A stretch of DNA of 64,000 nt, from NCBI GenBank assembly GCA_947468275.1, contig CANIKO010000005.1, forward strand, positions 153,127 to 217,126, written 5' to 3'. The notes under the pieces are model-generated. The model saw only the letters and a program-made list of their open reading frames with translations, did no database searches and was not told the DNA's origin. The stretch is from Bacteroidota bacterium. GTDB taxonomy: Bacteria > Bacteroidota > Bacteroidia > NS11-12g > UBA9320. Of the stretch, positions 45,472-55,063 are shown in pieces. The stretch's first letter is position 1, and every line of letters starts with the position of its first letter. Made by a program: the position numbers and the translations under genes.

Positions 45472-46656
45472 ATGATTCACAAAATAAAAGACCTGGCCTC
45501 CAATTTGCACGAGGAAATAAGAACCATCCGACGCCATATTCATCAAAATCCTGAACTTTCGTTTCATGAATTTAACACCCAAAAGTACGTGTGGCAGCAA
45601 TTGGAAGATGCAGGAATTGTGAATAAGCAAAAAATCGCTACTACTGGAATAGTAGTTATTATTGAGGGTAAAAATCCTTCAAAAAAAGTAGTGGCATTGC
45701 GCGGTGATATGGATGCCTTGCCAATTGTGGAAGCCAATGATGTTCCTTATAAATCCAATAACAATGGGGTTATGCATGCTTGCGGACATGATGTGCATAC
45801 GAGTTGCCTATTAGGGGCCGCTAAAATTTTAAATCACCTGAAAGGCGAATTTGAAGGAACGGTAAAATTACTTTTTCAACCTGGGGAGGAAAAACTTCCA
45901 GGTGGAGCTTCGGTTATGATTAAGGACGGTGTTCTGAAAAATCCTGAGGTAATTAATATTTTAGGTCAACATGTAATGCCACTTTTACCAGTGGGTAAAG
46001 TTGGTTTTCGCAAAGGTTTATACATGGCCAGTACCGATGAAATTTATATGACCATTCGCGGCAAAGGTGGTCATGGTGCCCAACCGCATCAAAATATTGA
46101 CCCAATTGTGGCTATGGCACAGGTTATTATAGCCTTACAGCAAGTGGTAAGCCGTGTGGCAAGTCCTATTATTCCTTCGGTTTTATCCTTTGGTAAAGTG
46201 ATAGCTAATGGAGCCACTAATATTATTCCGAATGAAGTTTATCTGGAAGGGACTTTTAGAACATTGGATGAAGAATGGCGGGCAAAAGCGCATGAATCCA
46301 TTGTAAAAATTGCCAAAGGAATATCTGAAAGTTTGGGTTGTCAATGCGATATTGAAATACGAAAAGGGTATCCATTTTTAAAAAACAATCCTGAACTCAC
46401 CCAAACAGCTATTGACAATGCTATAAAATACATGGGTGCTGAAAATGTGGTAAACCTTGATATTTGGATGGCGGCAGAAGATTTTTCGTATTACAGTCAG
46501 GAATTACCCGCTTGTTTTTACCGGTTAGGAACACGCAATGATGCCAAAAATATTACTTCTCAAGTTCATACACCAACGTTTGATATTGATGAAGATGCTT
46601 TGCCGATAGGTATGGGTCTAATGGCATGGTTAGCTATAGCTGAGTTAAATGGCTAA
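45472..46656 (+). CDS. M20-family amidohydrolase (N-acyl amino acid or peptide hydrolase)
   Basis: A 394-residue zinc hydrolase of the M20D (aminoacylase / hippurate hydrolase) group. Metal ligands are seen in VMHACGHDVHTS (Cys, His), the catalytic GEEKLPGG glutamates, the LGQHVMP His, and a C-terminal QVHTPTFD His. The dimerisation domain lies in the middle (TIRGKGGHGAQPHQNIDP). Cytosolic, no signal peptide. It probably removes an acyl or peptide group from amino-acid derivatives, but the exact substrate cannot be predicted. Its end overlaps the YraN gene by eight bases. Confidence 0.93.
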   Translation: MIHKIKDLASNLHEEIRTIRRHIHQNPELSFHEFNTQKYVWQQLEDAGIVNKQKIATTGIVVIIEGKNPSKKVVALRGDMDALPIVEANDVPYKSNNNGVMHACGHDVHTSCLLGAAKILNHLKGEFEGTVKLLFQPGEEKLPGGASVMIKDGVLKNPEVINILGQHVMPLLPVGKVGFRKGLYMASTDEIYMTIRGKGGHGAQPHQNIDPIVAMAQVIIALQQVVSRVASPIIPSVLSFGKVIANGATNIIPNEVYLEGTFRTLDEEWRAKAHESIVKIAKGISESLGCQCDIEIRKGYPFLKNNPELTQTAIDNAIKYMGAENVVNLDIWMAAEDFSYYSQELPACFYRLGTRNDAKNITSQVHTPTFDIDEDALPIGMGLMAWLAIAELNG

Positions 46657-47020
46657 ACATAATGCTATAGGAAAAGAAGGGGAGAATTTAGCTGCAGCTT
46701 TTTTAAGGGCCAAAGGCTATCAAATTATTGAAATCAATAAGCGATTTGGCCGGGCCGAGATTGACATTATTGCTAAAATTGGAAACGAATATGTATTTGT
46801 GGAGGTGAAAACACGTACCTCTGATTACTTTGGTTTTCCTGAAGAAGCGATTGATAAGAAGAAAATTGCGCTGATGGGAAAAGCGGCTGAACAGTTCAGT
46901 TTAGAAAAAAATGATGATTTAGAAATTAGGTTTGATTTGATATCACTCGTTTTTGGTGATGATAAACATAATATTCTTCATATCGAAGATGCTTTTTTTC
47001 CCGGCTTCGAAGCGTTTTGA
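46649..47020 (+). CDS. YraN family protein (UPF0102)
   Basis: A 123-residue endonuclease-fold protein of the UPF0102 family. The nuclease-like pattern is complete: GKEGENLAAAFLRAKGYQII, then RFGRAEIDIIAK with the acidic pair, and YVFVEVKTRTS with the E-x-K motif. Members are widely conserved and thought to act in DNA processing, but no activity has been firmly shown. The start overlaps the end of the M20 gene by eight bases, indicating coupling without obvious functional relation. Confidence 0.92.
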   Translation: MAKHNAIGKEGENLAAAFLRAKGYQIIEINKRFGRAEIDIIAKIGNEYVFVEVKTRTSDYFGFPEEAIDKKKIALMGKAAEQFSLEKNDDLEIRFDLISLVFGDDKHNILHIEDAFFPGFEAF

Positions 47021-47095
47021 AAATGTCTTATAATGGCATTCCATAGGTAAATAAAAAGAGAAAATAAATTACCTATAAAAAATCTGAAATAAGTG

Positions 47096-47126
47096 TTTGA
47101 ATTTTTAAGTAAAAATTTTACTTTCG
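47096..47126 (+). promoter_or_regulatory. Promoter of rpmE2
   Basis: TTTG at 47096-47099, 19 bases, then TACTTTCG at 47119-47126; one base from the TAnnTTTG consensus. ATG 47151 follows after 24 bases. Confidence 0.6.
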
Positions 47127-47150
47127 CAGTCCTTTAAATAGAAGCATTTT

Positions 47151-47399
47151 ATGAGACCAGAAATACATCCAAAAAATTACCGTTTAGTAGTGTTCAGAGA
47201 TATGAGTAATAACGAATCTTTTATGACTCGTTCTACTGTTGAAACTAGAGAAACTGTTAAATGGGAAGATGGAAACGAATATCCATTATATAAATTAGAA
47301 ATTTCAAATTTATCTCACCCTTTCTTTACCGGTAAGATGAATTTTGTGGATACTGCAGGACGTATTGATAAATTTAACAAGCGTTACGCAAAAAAATAA
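47151..47399 (+). CDS. rpmE2: 50S ribosomal protein L31 type B
   Basis: An 82-residue zinc-independent form of L31. It begins [20 protein letters not shown], contains the [20 protein letters not shown] segment, and ends KFNKRYAKK. The CxxC zinc ligands of type A are absent, which defines type B. It is a single-gene unit with a clear promoter and terminator. Confidence 0.96.
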   Translation: MRPEIHPKNYRLVVFRDMSNNESFMTRSTVETRETVKWEDGNEYPLYKLEISNLSHPFFTGKMNFVDTAGRIDKFNKRYAKK

Positions 47400-47419
47400 T
47401 TTTAGGATGTGCAATCCTG

Positions 47420-47454
47420 TAAAACCATCAACGAAAGTTGATGGTTTTTTTTTG
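47420..47454 (+). terminator. Intrinsic terminator after rpmE2
   Basis: A perfect 12-bp stem (AAAACCATCAAC / GTTGATGGTTTT) with a GAAA loop is followed by a run of T. Confidence 0.92.
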
Positions 47455-47545
47455 CTTTGGTGATTTATGTCACAAAAGATTTATTTTAAAAGAAGGTGAA
47501 AATCACGGAAAATTTCTCAAATTTACACCACTAATTAGATACAAT

Positions 47546-48766
47546 ATGAACGTAGTACTTTTTGACGATGAATGGCGAATAAATCTGTTTCCACTAAGTT
47601 ATACAAGACCTTGCGGAGCCTTTCGTGTGGGCATTTTAACCATTGCTGAAAAATGGGCAAAGCACTTAAACACTAATGTTTCCTATAAAACCAAAGAATA
47701 TTTAAAAGTCAAGTTTCCAGCAATACTTGATATAGAAAATATTTTCATCAATGGCAGATATATGCCCGATGCTGATTTAATAAAAGCAATAAAAAATTTA
47801 AAGAAAGGTGAAATAATAGCCGACGGGGATAAAGTGGTAGCCTGTATTTTGAATCATGAAAATGGAGCCGAGTTTTTGGAAGATAATTATACTTTGGCCG
47901 ACCATAAAATTATAAAATTAGAAATTAAGCTTTCACACATTTCTAAGTGTCCGGATATCTTTTCATTGAACGGGCAGGAAATTGAAAATGATTTTGAGTT
48001 GATTACTAAAGGACGGAAATCATCCACTGTAAGTGCCACCAATATCTTAATTGCTCCTGAAAAGATTTTTATTGAGGAAGGTGCCAAAATGGAATGTGTA
48101 GTTCTAAATGCCACTTCGGGTTCTATTTATATTGCAAAGGATACCGAATTAATGGAAGGCTCGATGATTCGCGGGCCTTTTGCATTAGGAGAGCACAGCC
48201 AGCTAAAAATGGGGGCTAAAATTTATGGTCCTACCACAATTGGCCCGCATTGCAAGGTAGGTGGTGAGGTAAATAATTCTGTAATTTTTGGGTATAGCAA
48301 TAAGGCTCATGACGGATTTATAGGTAATTCTGTAATTGGTGAATGGTGCAATATTGGTGCTGATACCAACACCTCCAACCTTAAAAATAATTATGCCGAA
48401 GTGAAACTTTGGAATTATCCCGCTGAAAAGTATTTAAAAACGGGTTTGCAATTTTGTGGCACTATAATGGGCGACCACAGCAAATGTGGGATAAATACCA
48501 TGTTTAATACCGGTACAATTGTTGGAGTTTCGGCCAATGTATTTGGTTCAGGTTTTCCCCGCAATTTTATTCCTGATTTTAGTTGGGGTGGGGCTGCGGG
48601 CTTCGAAACATTCTCAATTGCTAAATCGTTTGAAGTAGCTAAACTGGTATTTCAACGCCGCGGATTAGAATTTAACGAAGTAGACAAGGATATTTTGGTT
48701 TATATTTTTAATGAAACTCAGAAGTTTAGAGTTTGGAATAACAATATTCAGAAAATTGTTTCATAA
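47546..48766 (+). CDS. GlmU-like sugar nucleotidyltransferase with left-handed beta-helix
   Basis: A 406-residue protein. The N-terminal half (MNVVLFDDEWRINLFPLSYT, then RPCGAFRVGI) belongs to the 'sugar nucleotidyl transferase 4' group (PF13562), a diverged nucleotidyltransferase fold; the C-terminal half is a hexapeptide left-handed beta-helix (GAKIYGPTTIGPHCKVGGEV, NSVIFGYSNKAHDGFIGNSV, IGEWCNIGADTNTSNLKNNY) as in the acetyltransferase half of GlmU. It is commonly named GlmU-family in Bacteroidota and is likely to make or modify an activated sugar. I chose ATG 47546; upstream open frame overlaps the rpmE2 terminator. It lacks the classical LAAGxGTRM motif, so nucleotidyltransferase activity is uncertain. 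Confidence 0.85.
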   Translation: MNVVLFDDEWRINLFPLSYTRPCGAFRVGILTIAEKWAKHLNTNVSYKTKEYLKVKFPAILDIENIFINGRYMPDADLIKAIKNLKKGEIIADGDKVVACILNHENGAEFLEDNYTLADHKIIKLEIKLSHISKCPDIFSLNGQEIENDFELITKGRKSSTVSATNILIAPEKIFIEEGAKMECVVLNATSGSIYIAKDTELMEGSMIRGPFALGEHSQLKMGAKIYGPTTIGPHCKVGGEVNNSVIFGYSNKAHDGFIGNSVIGEWCNIGADTNTSNLKNNYAEVKLWNYPAEKYLKTGLQFCGTIMGDHSKCGINTMFNTGTIVGVSANVFGSGFPRNFIPDFSWGGAAGFETFSIAKSFEVAKLVFQRRGLEFNEVDKDILVYIFNETQKFRVWNNNIQKIVS

Positions 48767-48898
48767 AAACGACTGAATTTTAACTTTTACCAACGACTTT
48801 TTTGGTCGGTTTTCTCAAATTTTGTTCACTACTTGGGAAAAGTTTAACCCCAAAAGTCCTTTCATTTTTAGTTCATTTGCATTTCGTTTAAAAATACT

Positions 48899-49657
48899 AT
48901 GCGTAAATACATAATAGCCGGTAACTGGAAAATGAATTTAACCCTTGAAGAAGGGTATGGATTGGCCAGTGAAATAAAATGGATGGTGGCTGATGAGGTA
49001 AATAATAAGGCTGAGGTGGTGTTGATTCCGCCATACTTGCATCTTTCGGGTATCCAAAATTTGTTAAAGGATTCTAACATAAAAACCGGAGCCCAAAATT
49101 GTCATCATAAAAATAAAGGAGCTTATACGGGTGAAATTTCTCCAGCGATGCTGGCTAATATGGGAGTAACTTACGTTATAATTGGCCACAGTGAAAGGCG
49201 ACAATACAATGGTGAAACCAATGAACAATTGGCTGAAAAAATAAATGCGGCCTTAGAAAACGGATTAACTCCCATCTATTGTTTTGGCGAAACATTGTGG
49301 GAACGAGAAAGTAATCTGGAACTGACTATAACCGAAAGTCAGGTAAGAGAAGGATTATTTCATTTAACCGAGGAGCAAATTAAAAAAGTAGTATTGGCTT
49401 ATGAGCCGGTTTGGGCCATTGGAACCGGAAAAACGGCAACTTCCAACCAAGCTCAGGAAATACATGCTTTTATTCGCAGTGTGTTGACTGAAAAATATAC
49501 TAAAGCAGCGGCGGAAAGTATATCGATACTTTACGGCGGAAGTATGAAACCCGAAAATGCCAAGGAACTGTTAAGTTGTGCGGATATTGATGGTGGACTT
49601 ATTGGTGGCGCAGCTTTAGAATCAAGAAGCTTTGTAGAAATTATTAAATCGATTTGA
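48899..49657 (+). CDS. tpiA: Triosephosphate isomerase
   Basis: The glycolytic enzyme interconverting dihydroxyacetone phosphate and glyceraldehyde 3-phosphate; 252 residues. Motifs: the substrate Lys in AGNWKMNLT, electrophilic His in IIGHSERRQ, catalytic Glu in AYEPVWAIGTGKTAT, and the phosphate loop with LYGGSMKPENA and GGLIGGAALES. Cytosolic. The TGA stop is inside the first unit of a short repeat (49651-49686), as also seen for scoA. Confidence 0.98.
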   Translation: MRKYIIAGNWKMNLTLEEGYGLASEIKWMVADEVNNKAEVVLIPPYLHLSGIQNLLKDSNIKTGAQNCHHKNKGAYTGEISPAMLANMGVTYVIIGHSERRQYNGETNEQLAEKINAALENGLTPIYCFGETLWERESNLELTITESQVREGLFHLTEEQIKKVVLAYEPVWAIGTGKTATSNQAQEIHAFIRSVLTEKYTKAAAESISILYGGSMKPENAKELLSCADIDGGLIGGAALESRSFVEIIKSI

Positions 49658-49686
49658 AGATTTGGAGATTTGAAAATTTGGAGATG
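49651..49686 (+). repeat. Short repeat of four RATTTGRA units at the end of tpiA
   Basis: It reads GATTTGAA GATTTGGA GATTTGAA AATTTGGA GATG: four 8-base units and a GATG cap, like the copies at 8440-8475, 8910-8943 and 24469-24504. The tpiA stop codon is formed in the first unit. Confidence 0.7.
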
Positions 49687-49773
49687 AAAAGATTTAGACA
49701 ATTATTAAAAGAATTTTAAATGAATATTTCTAATAACCTAATAACTATTACACCTAATAACTAAATAACGATT

Positions 49774-50583
49774 TTGTACTTAGAATTTACAATATTTTGT
49801 CCCGATGAAACCAAAGAAATATTAGAAGCAGAGCTTTTGCACGCTGGTTTTGAAGGGGTATGGGAAAATAATGACAGCCTTTGTTTTTATATTCATGAAG
49901 AAGCTTTGAATATGAATTCACTAAAATCAATCCTTGCCCAATACAATTTGATTGAAAGTTATACCTATAAGTCTATTGAAAATATAAACTGGAATGCCAG
50001 TTGGGAAAGCAGTTTTGAACCCATTCAAATTGGTGATAAATGTTTGGTGAGAGCCTCCTTTCATGAGTCGATGGGATTGCCTTATGAAATTATTATCACT
50101 CCAAAAATGTCTTTTGGCACTGGCCATCACGAAACCACCCATATGATGGCTGAAACCTTAATGGAAATGGATTTGAAAAATAAGGAAGTTTTGGATATGG
50201 GTTGCGGCACTTCGGTACTTTCTATTTTGGCCGAAAAGCTTGGAGCCTCAAAAGTAACCGCCATCGATAATGATGATTGGGCCGTTGAAAATTCGAAAGA
50301 AAATATTGAGAACAATAATTGTCATTCAATTTCAGTTTTTAAAGATGATGCTAATTTCAACGGAAAATACGATGTCATTTTGAGCAATATTAACCGAAAT
50401 ATAAATTTAGAAATGCTTGTAAAATATGCTCCTGCACTAAACAATGGTGGTAAAATATTACTTAGTGGATTTTATAATCATGATGTTCCCGATTTTGAAA
50501 AGCTTGTAAATACTCTTGGCCTTAAAATTGTAAATGTAAAAGAACGAAATGCCTGGGCTTGTATAATTATTGAACTATGTTGA
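49774..50583 (+). CDS. prmA: Ribosomal protein L11 methyltransferase
   Basis: Transfers methyl groups from S-adenosylmethionine to L11; 269 residues. The substrate-recognition N-terminal domain ends at about residue 90, where NWNASWESSFEPIQIGDKCL matches the family. The SAM-binding domain has PKMSFGTGHHETTHMM, DMGCGTSVLSILAEKLGA, and the LSNINRN motif in place of NPPY. The start is TTG 49774; no ATG lies near the conserved N terminus. The end overlaps the following large gene by seven bases, so the two are coupled. Confidence 0.93.
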   Translation: MYLEFTIFCPDETKEILEAELLHAGFEGVWENNDSLCFYIHEEALNMNSLKSILAQYNLIESYTYKSIENINWNASWESSFEPIQIGDKCLVRASFHESMGLPYEIIITPKMSFGTGHHETTHMMAETLMEMDLKNKEVLDMGCGTSVLSILAEKLGASKVTAIDNDDWAVENSKENIENNNCHSISVFKDDANFNGKYDVILSNINRNINLEMLVKYAPALNNGGKILLSGFYNHDVPDFEKLVNTLGLKIVNVKERNAWACIIIELC

Positions 50584-53500
50584 AAAAACTTGTACTCCTC
50601 TTTTTATTAATAAGTATTGGTGTAACTGCCTTTGCACAGCCCAAATCATTCTCAAAAAAGCCGGAGGTTTTTATTGTAGAGTTAAAGGATTTTATGAGCA
50701 GTACCAAGGAAGCGCAAGCTATTGAAGCATTTACCAAATTTGAAAAATATTGGAAAACCAATAAATTTTTGGAAGACCATAAACTGCTAATTATTAAAGT
50801 GGGAGATGAAATGCTTTTGAATAAAATGAGAATTACTCCCGATTTTGAACTGTATTGCCGCACCTTGGTAAGTGCAAAAGATACCGCCAAAGGATTGAGC
50901 GACCAAAAATTTGACTTTTGGATAAAAGCAGTTTTAACAGCAGCAAAAGCAGGAACTAATCAGGTGAGGCAATTACTGAAAACCTCCAAAGGAATGTTTG
51001 AAGAAAATGCCGTGTATGTGTCTGAATCTAAAAAATGGTATTATACGCCTACTGAATTTAAGTACAATTTTAGCGGTGGAAAATATCTGATAGAGTTTAA
51101 TAATATTGATTTAAAATGTGTAACCATAGATGATAAAATCGAAATCAAGGGTACTTCAGGAGTGTTTGATCTAGAGAAATCAATTTGGAAAGGTAAAGGA
51201 GGGAAAGTTGATTGGAGTAGGGTCGGATTTGGGTCGGTTGACGTGTTTGTTGTTATAAAAACTTACTCCATTGACATGAGCAAAGCTGAATTGGAAGCCG
51301 ATTCGGTAACATTCACAAATAAAGCCATAATTCCTGCTCCAGTTTTAGGGAAACTAAAAGATCGAGCCATGTTTGAACGTTTAAGCGAAACCCAAAAAGA
51401 TTTTAAAGATTCAAAATATCCGCAGTTTACAGCCTATAAAACGGATATGACTATTGAGAAATTTTCGGGTGGATTGGCTAAATATCTTGGGGGATTTAGC
51501 ATGCAAGGTCGCGATATTGTTGGTATTGGTACACCTGAAAATCCTGCTTCATTTGGGTTTTATTATAAAAATAAATTAAAATTGAAAGCTGAGTCTCAGA
51601 CGTTTGTAATTCGCGATAATAAAATTACTTCTCAGAAAACGGCAGTAACAATTTTTACAGACAGCGGCAATATTTTTCACCCCATGCTAAAGCTCAATTT
51701 TAATATGGCGGATACTTTAATGGTGCTAAATCGCGGTGAAGAAGGATTGGAACGGTCTCCGTTTTTTGATAATGACCATGCCATTGAATTTTATGTAGAT
51801 AAAGTAAGATGGAAATTGGGGCAACCTAAAATTGATTTTTCAATGAATACTAAAGATGGAACGGCCCGATTTGAATCCGCCAATTACTACCGTGAATTTA
51901 ATTATGAAAAACTGCAAAGCCTGTTAAATTATCACCCAGTAAATAAGATGCAACAATATTGTATTCAAACCAAAAAACGAGAATTTACATTGGATGAATA
52001 TGCAATCTGGATGGGTAGTTCGTCCGATAAAATAAAGAATCAAATTATTGATTTGGCGGATAATGGTTTTTTGTATTACAACCCTGATAATGGGAAAATT
52101 AAAGTAAAACGCAAAATTTTTGATTATGTAAATGCTCACTTTAAACTGAAAGATTATGATGTAATTCGATTTAGGTCCATCATTGGTGGCCGGCCTAATT
52201 CATATCTTAATTTGATAAATAATAATTTTGTGATTGAAGGGGTAACTGCCTTTAATTTTAGTGATTCGCAAACGGTAACCGCATACCCGCATGAGCAAAC
52301 CTTAAATATTAAAAATAAACGAAATATTGATTTTGGCGGACGATTAACAGCAGGTTGGTTTGATTTTTATTCTGAGAAATTTAATTTTGATTATAGTCAG
52401 TTTAAAATTCATTCCGATAAAATTGATTCCATGCGTTTATATTATCCCGACTCGGTAAACGGAAATACGCTATTGCCTGTCACCTCACTTTTAAAAGATA
52501 TTAGTGGAACCATTTATATTGACAAACCCAATAATAAATCGGGAACGGATACAAGTAATGGGGAGTACCCGATTTTTGTGAGTGAAAAACCTTCAAAAAT
52601 TTCTTACCAAAAAAATAGCATTTACAAAGGGGCTTATAATGAAAGGGATTTTTATTTTAAGGTAGATCCGTTTACAATTGATAGTATGGATAATTTTACA
52701 ATCAGCGGTTTAACTTTTCCGGGAACCTTTGTTTCGGCTGGAATTTTACCTGAATTTAGGTTTGATGCTAAAATTATGAAAGATTATTCTTTGGGTTTTG
52801 AAAAAGTATCACCACCCGAAGGCTATCCCATGTATGGTACCAAAGGCCATGGTGATATAAATATACGATTGGATGATAAAGGACTTACAGCTCAAGGTGA
52901 GGTAGAATATTTGGGGGCAAAAATGAAATCGAAAGACATTGTATTGTTGCCCGATTCTATGAATTCAAATACGGATTTATTTACTATAGATGAGTCTGTA
53001 AAATATCCAAATGTGCGGGCCGAAAAAATAAAAAATCATTGGGTGCCTAAAAAAGATAGTTTGTATGTAAATACTTTAGGCCACGCCATTGATGTATTTA
53101 GAGCTGGCCAAAAATATACCGGAAATATGGTGATGACTCCTAAGCAACTTACAGGTAAAGGATTGATAGAGTGGGATAATGCAAAACTTACCAGCCGGTT
53201 AATGGTGTTTGCAACCAATAGTGTAAAAGCCGATACCGCGAAAATTGAAATAGGATCGATTGATAAAGATAAAATAGCGTTTTCGAGTAGTAATGTAAAA
53301 TCATTTGTAGATTTTGATAAGCGAATCGGTGATTTTAAGGCAAATATTCCAGGTCAGTTGACCGATTTTGGCTATAACCAATTTGCCTCATCCATTGATC
53401 AATATTTCTGGGATATGGATAAGCAAACTATTTTATTAACCAAAGGGCCAAAATTAGCAAAGTCTTATTTTATTTCCCGCCGCCATGATCAGGATGGACT

Positions 53501-54968
53501 TAAATTTGATTCAGACCATGCCTTATTTGATATGAAGGAAGGAATGATTTATGCTGAAAATGTCCCCTATATTGATATTGCCGATTCAAGGGCTTTTCCA
53601 AAAGAGGGTAAAGTTACTATTGCGAAAGAGGCCGATATATTGCCATTATTAGATTCTAAGTTTTTGGCAGCACGTGATAATAAATTTCATGAATTATATG
53701 CTTGTACCTTAAAAATAATGGGCCGTAAAGCCATTAGTGGAAGTGGAAATTATAAGTTTAAGGACAAAAATAAAACCGAGCAAGTCATATTTTTCGATAA
53801 ACTTCGAGTAATGCCTGATAGTACCATTCAAGCATTAGGTACTATAAATGATGCATTGCATTTTAAAATATATCCTATGATTGGATATAAAGGGCCCTTT
53901 GAAATTAACTCAAATAATGATTTCCTAAGTTTTAATGGGTATGTAAAACCACTTCATACTTTTAAAATTGGCAGTAATTGGATCCGCTATAAAGAACGAC
54001 CTGATCCCAAGACTATCGTAATAAATGCTAGCGAACCCAAGAATGATGAGAATAAATTTGTTTCAGTAAGTTTAAATATGGCGATGGATACAGCAATGAT
54101 TTATCCAACCTTTTTTAATTTTAAAAGGAAATATGCTGACCCTGAATTTACTACTGATACTGGTGTATTTATTTATGATGAAGCTACTAATGAATTTAGA
54201 GTAGGTGATAAAAACAGGGTTCTGAATAATGCCCCACGAGGAAGTATAATGACATTTAATGAAACCACCCGAATGATTTCCACTCAGGGTAAAATTAATA
54301 TGGGATTTTCCATGCCAGTTTTGGATCCATTAGTAGCCGGAAAAATGTATAAACGAGAAGATGACAGCAGTTATACTTTAGAAGCATTCATGGCTCTTGA
54401 TATTTTACTTCCCAAAGATGCCTATAAAAGAATGATTACAGTAATGAAGGATCAAGGTGCAGGGGCCTCCGGTATTCCATATTCGGGCGAAGATTTGAAA
54501 TATGAATTAGGAGAATTTTTATCAGATAAGCGATTGGAATCTACTTATAAAAAAGCTACTGAAATTGGTGAAATGGAAGTGTCAGAGGATATAAAGCGGA
54601 AGTTCATTTTTTCAGAAACAAAATTCACCTATTCCCCTAAAAATAAATCATGGTTTTCAGCATCTCCCATTGGGGTTTCTGTAATTAATGGGCAACAAAT
54701 TAACAAACGATTTAATAGTCGTATGCAAATGCAGGTTAAACGAAGCGGCGTAAGTTTAAAAATTTATATGGAGGTTTCTAAATACGACTGGTTTTATTTT
54801 GAATATTTTAGGAATAATTTAGTCGCAATTAGTACCGATAAGGAATTTAATGATTTGATACGTGACAAATTTAATGAAGTTCAAAAGGCGGATTATACCA
54901 TAAGACCCGGTACTACAAGAACTGTCGCCAAATTTGTTGAAAAATTTGATGATAGTGAAGATGAGTAA
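50577..54968 (+). CDS. Very large exported protein of unknown function, coupled to prmA
   Basis: A 1463-residue protein with a signal peptide (about residues 1-20, VTAFAQPK). I do not recognise a family. The first 130 residues are helical; the remainder is rich in short beta strands with Asp/Lys turns, and a repeated style of segment (VTIDDKIEIKGTSGVFDLE, LTAQGEVEYLGAKMKSKDIV, NTLGHAIDVFRAGQKY) that resembles the jelly-roll domains of periplasmic lipid or polysaccharide carriers, though without clear homology. There is no T9SS sorting domain and no transmembrane helix other than the signal. It overlaps prmA by seven bases, but a functional link to L11 methylation is not obvious. A periplasmic or outer-membrane-associated role is likely. 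Confidence 0.75.
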   Translation: MLKKLVLLFLLISIGVTAFAQPKSFSKKPEVFIVELKDFMSSTKEAQAIEAFTKFEKYWKTNKFLEDHKLLIIKVGDEMLLNKMRITPDFELYCRTLVSAKDTAKGLSDQKFDFWIKAVLTAAKAGTNQVRQLLKTSKGMFEENAVYVSESKKWYYTPTEFKYNFSGGKYLIEFNNIDLKCVTIDDKIEIKGTSGVFDLEKSIWKGKGGKVDWSRVGFGSVDVFVVIKTYSIDMSKAELEADSVTFTNKAIIPAPVLGKLKDRAMFERLSETQKDFKDSKYPQFTAYKTDMTIEKFSGGLAKYLGGFSMQGRDIVGIGTPENPASFGFYYKNKLKLKAESQTFVIRDNKITSQKTAVTIFTDSGNIFHPMLKLNFNMADTLMVLNRGEEGLERSPFFDNDHAIEFYVDKVRWKLGQPKIDFSMNTKDGTARFESANYYREFNYEKLQSLLNYHPVNKMQQYCIQTKKREFTLDEYAIWMGSSSDKIKNQIIDLADNGFLYYNPDNGKIKVKRKIFDYVNAHFKLKDYDVIRFRSIIGGRPNSYLNLINNNFVIEGVTAFNFSDSQTVTAYPHEQTLNIKNKRNIDFGGRLTAGWFDFYSEKFNFDYSQFKIHSDKIDSMRLYYPDSVNGNTLLPVTSLLKDISGTIYIDKPNNKSGTDTSNGEYPIFVSEKPSKISYQKNSIYKGAYNERDFYFKVDPFTIDSMDNFTISGLTFPGTFVSAGILPEFRFDAKIMKDYSLGFEKVSPPEGYPMYGTKGHGDINIRLDDKGLTAQGEVEYLGAKMKSKDIVLLPDSMNSNTDLFTIDESVKYPNVRAEKIKNHWVPKKDSLYVNTLGHAIDVFRAGQKYTGNMVMTPKQLTGKGLIEWDNAKLTSRLMVFATNSVKADTAKIEIGSIDKDKIAFSSSNVKSFVDFDKRIGDFKANIPGQLTDFGYNQFASSIDQYFWDMDKQTILLTKGPKLAKSYFISRRHDQDGLKFDSDHALFDMKEGMIYAENVPYIDIADSRAFPKEGKVTIAKEADILPLLDSKFLAARDNKFHELYACTLKIMGRKAISGSGNYKFKDKNKTEQVIFFDKLRVMPDSTIQALGTINDALHFKIYPMIGYKGPFEINSNNDFLSFNGYVKPLHTFKIGSNWIRYKERPDPKTIVINASEPKNDENKFVSVSLNMAMDTAMIYPTFFNFKRKYADPEFTTDTGVFIYDEATNEFRVGDKNRVLNNAPRGSIMTFNETTRMISTQGKINMGFSMPVLDPLVAGKMYKREDDSSYTLEAFMALDILLPKDAYKRMITVMKDQGAGASGIPYSGEDLKYELGEFLSDKRLESTYKKATEIGEMEVSEDIKRKFIFSETKFTYSPKNKSWFSASPIGVSVINGQQINKRFNSRMQMQVKRSGVSLKIYMEVSKYDWFYFEYFRNNLVAISTDKEFNDLIRDKFNEVQKADYTIRPGTTRTVAKFVEKFDDSEDE

Positions 54969-55037
54969 TAGTCCTGTTTTTTAACTTTAAAATAGTTCTC
55001 AATTAGAGTTTTGATGGGAAGGTTAAATTAATTCTGA

Positions 55038-55045
55038 TACCTTTG
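55038..55045 (+). promoter_or_regulatory. -7 promoter element of the aminotransferase gene
   Basis: TACCTTTG, 18 bases before ATG 55064. A TTTG at 55010-55013 is 24 bases away, longer than ideal. Confidence 0.45.
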
Positions 55046-55063
55046 TTTTCGTAAAATTATTAT

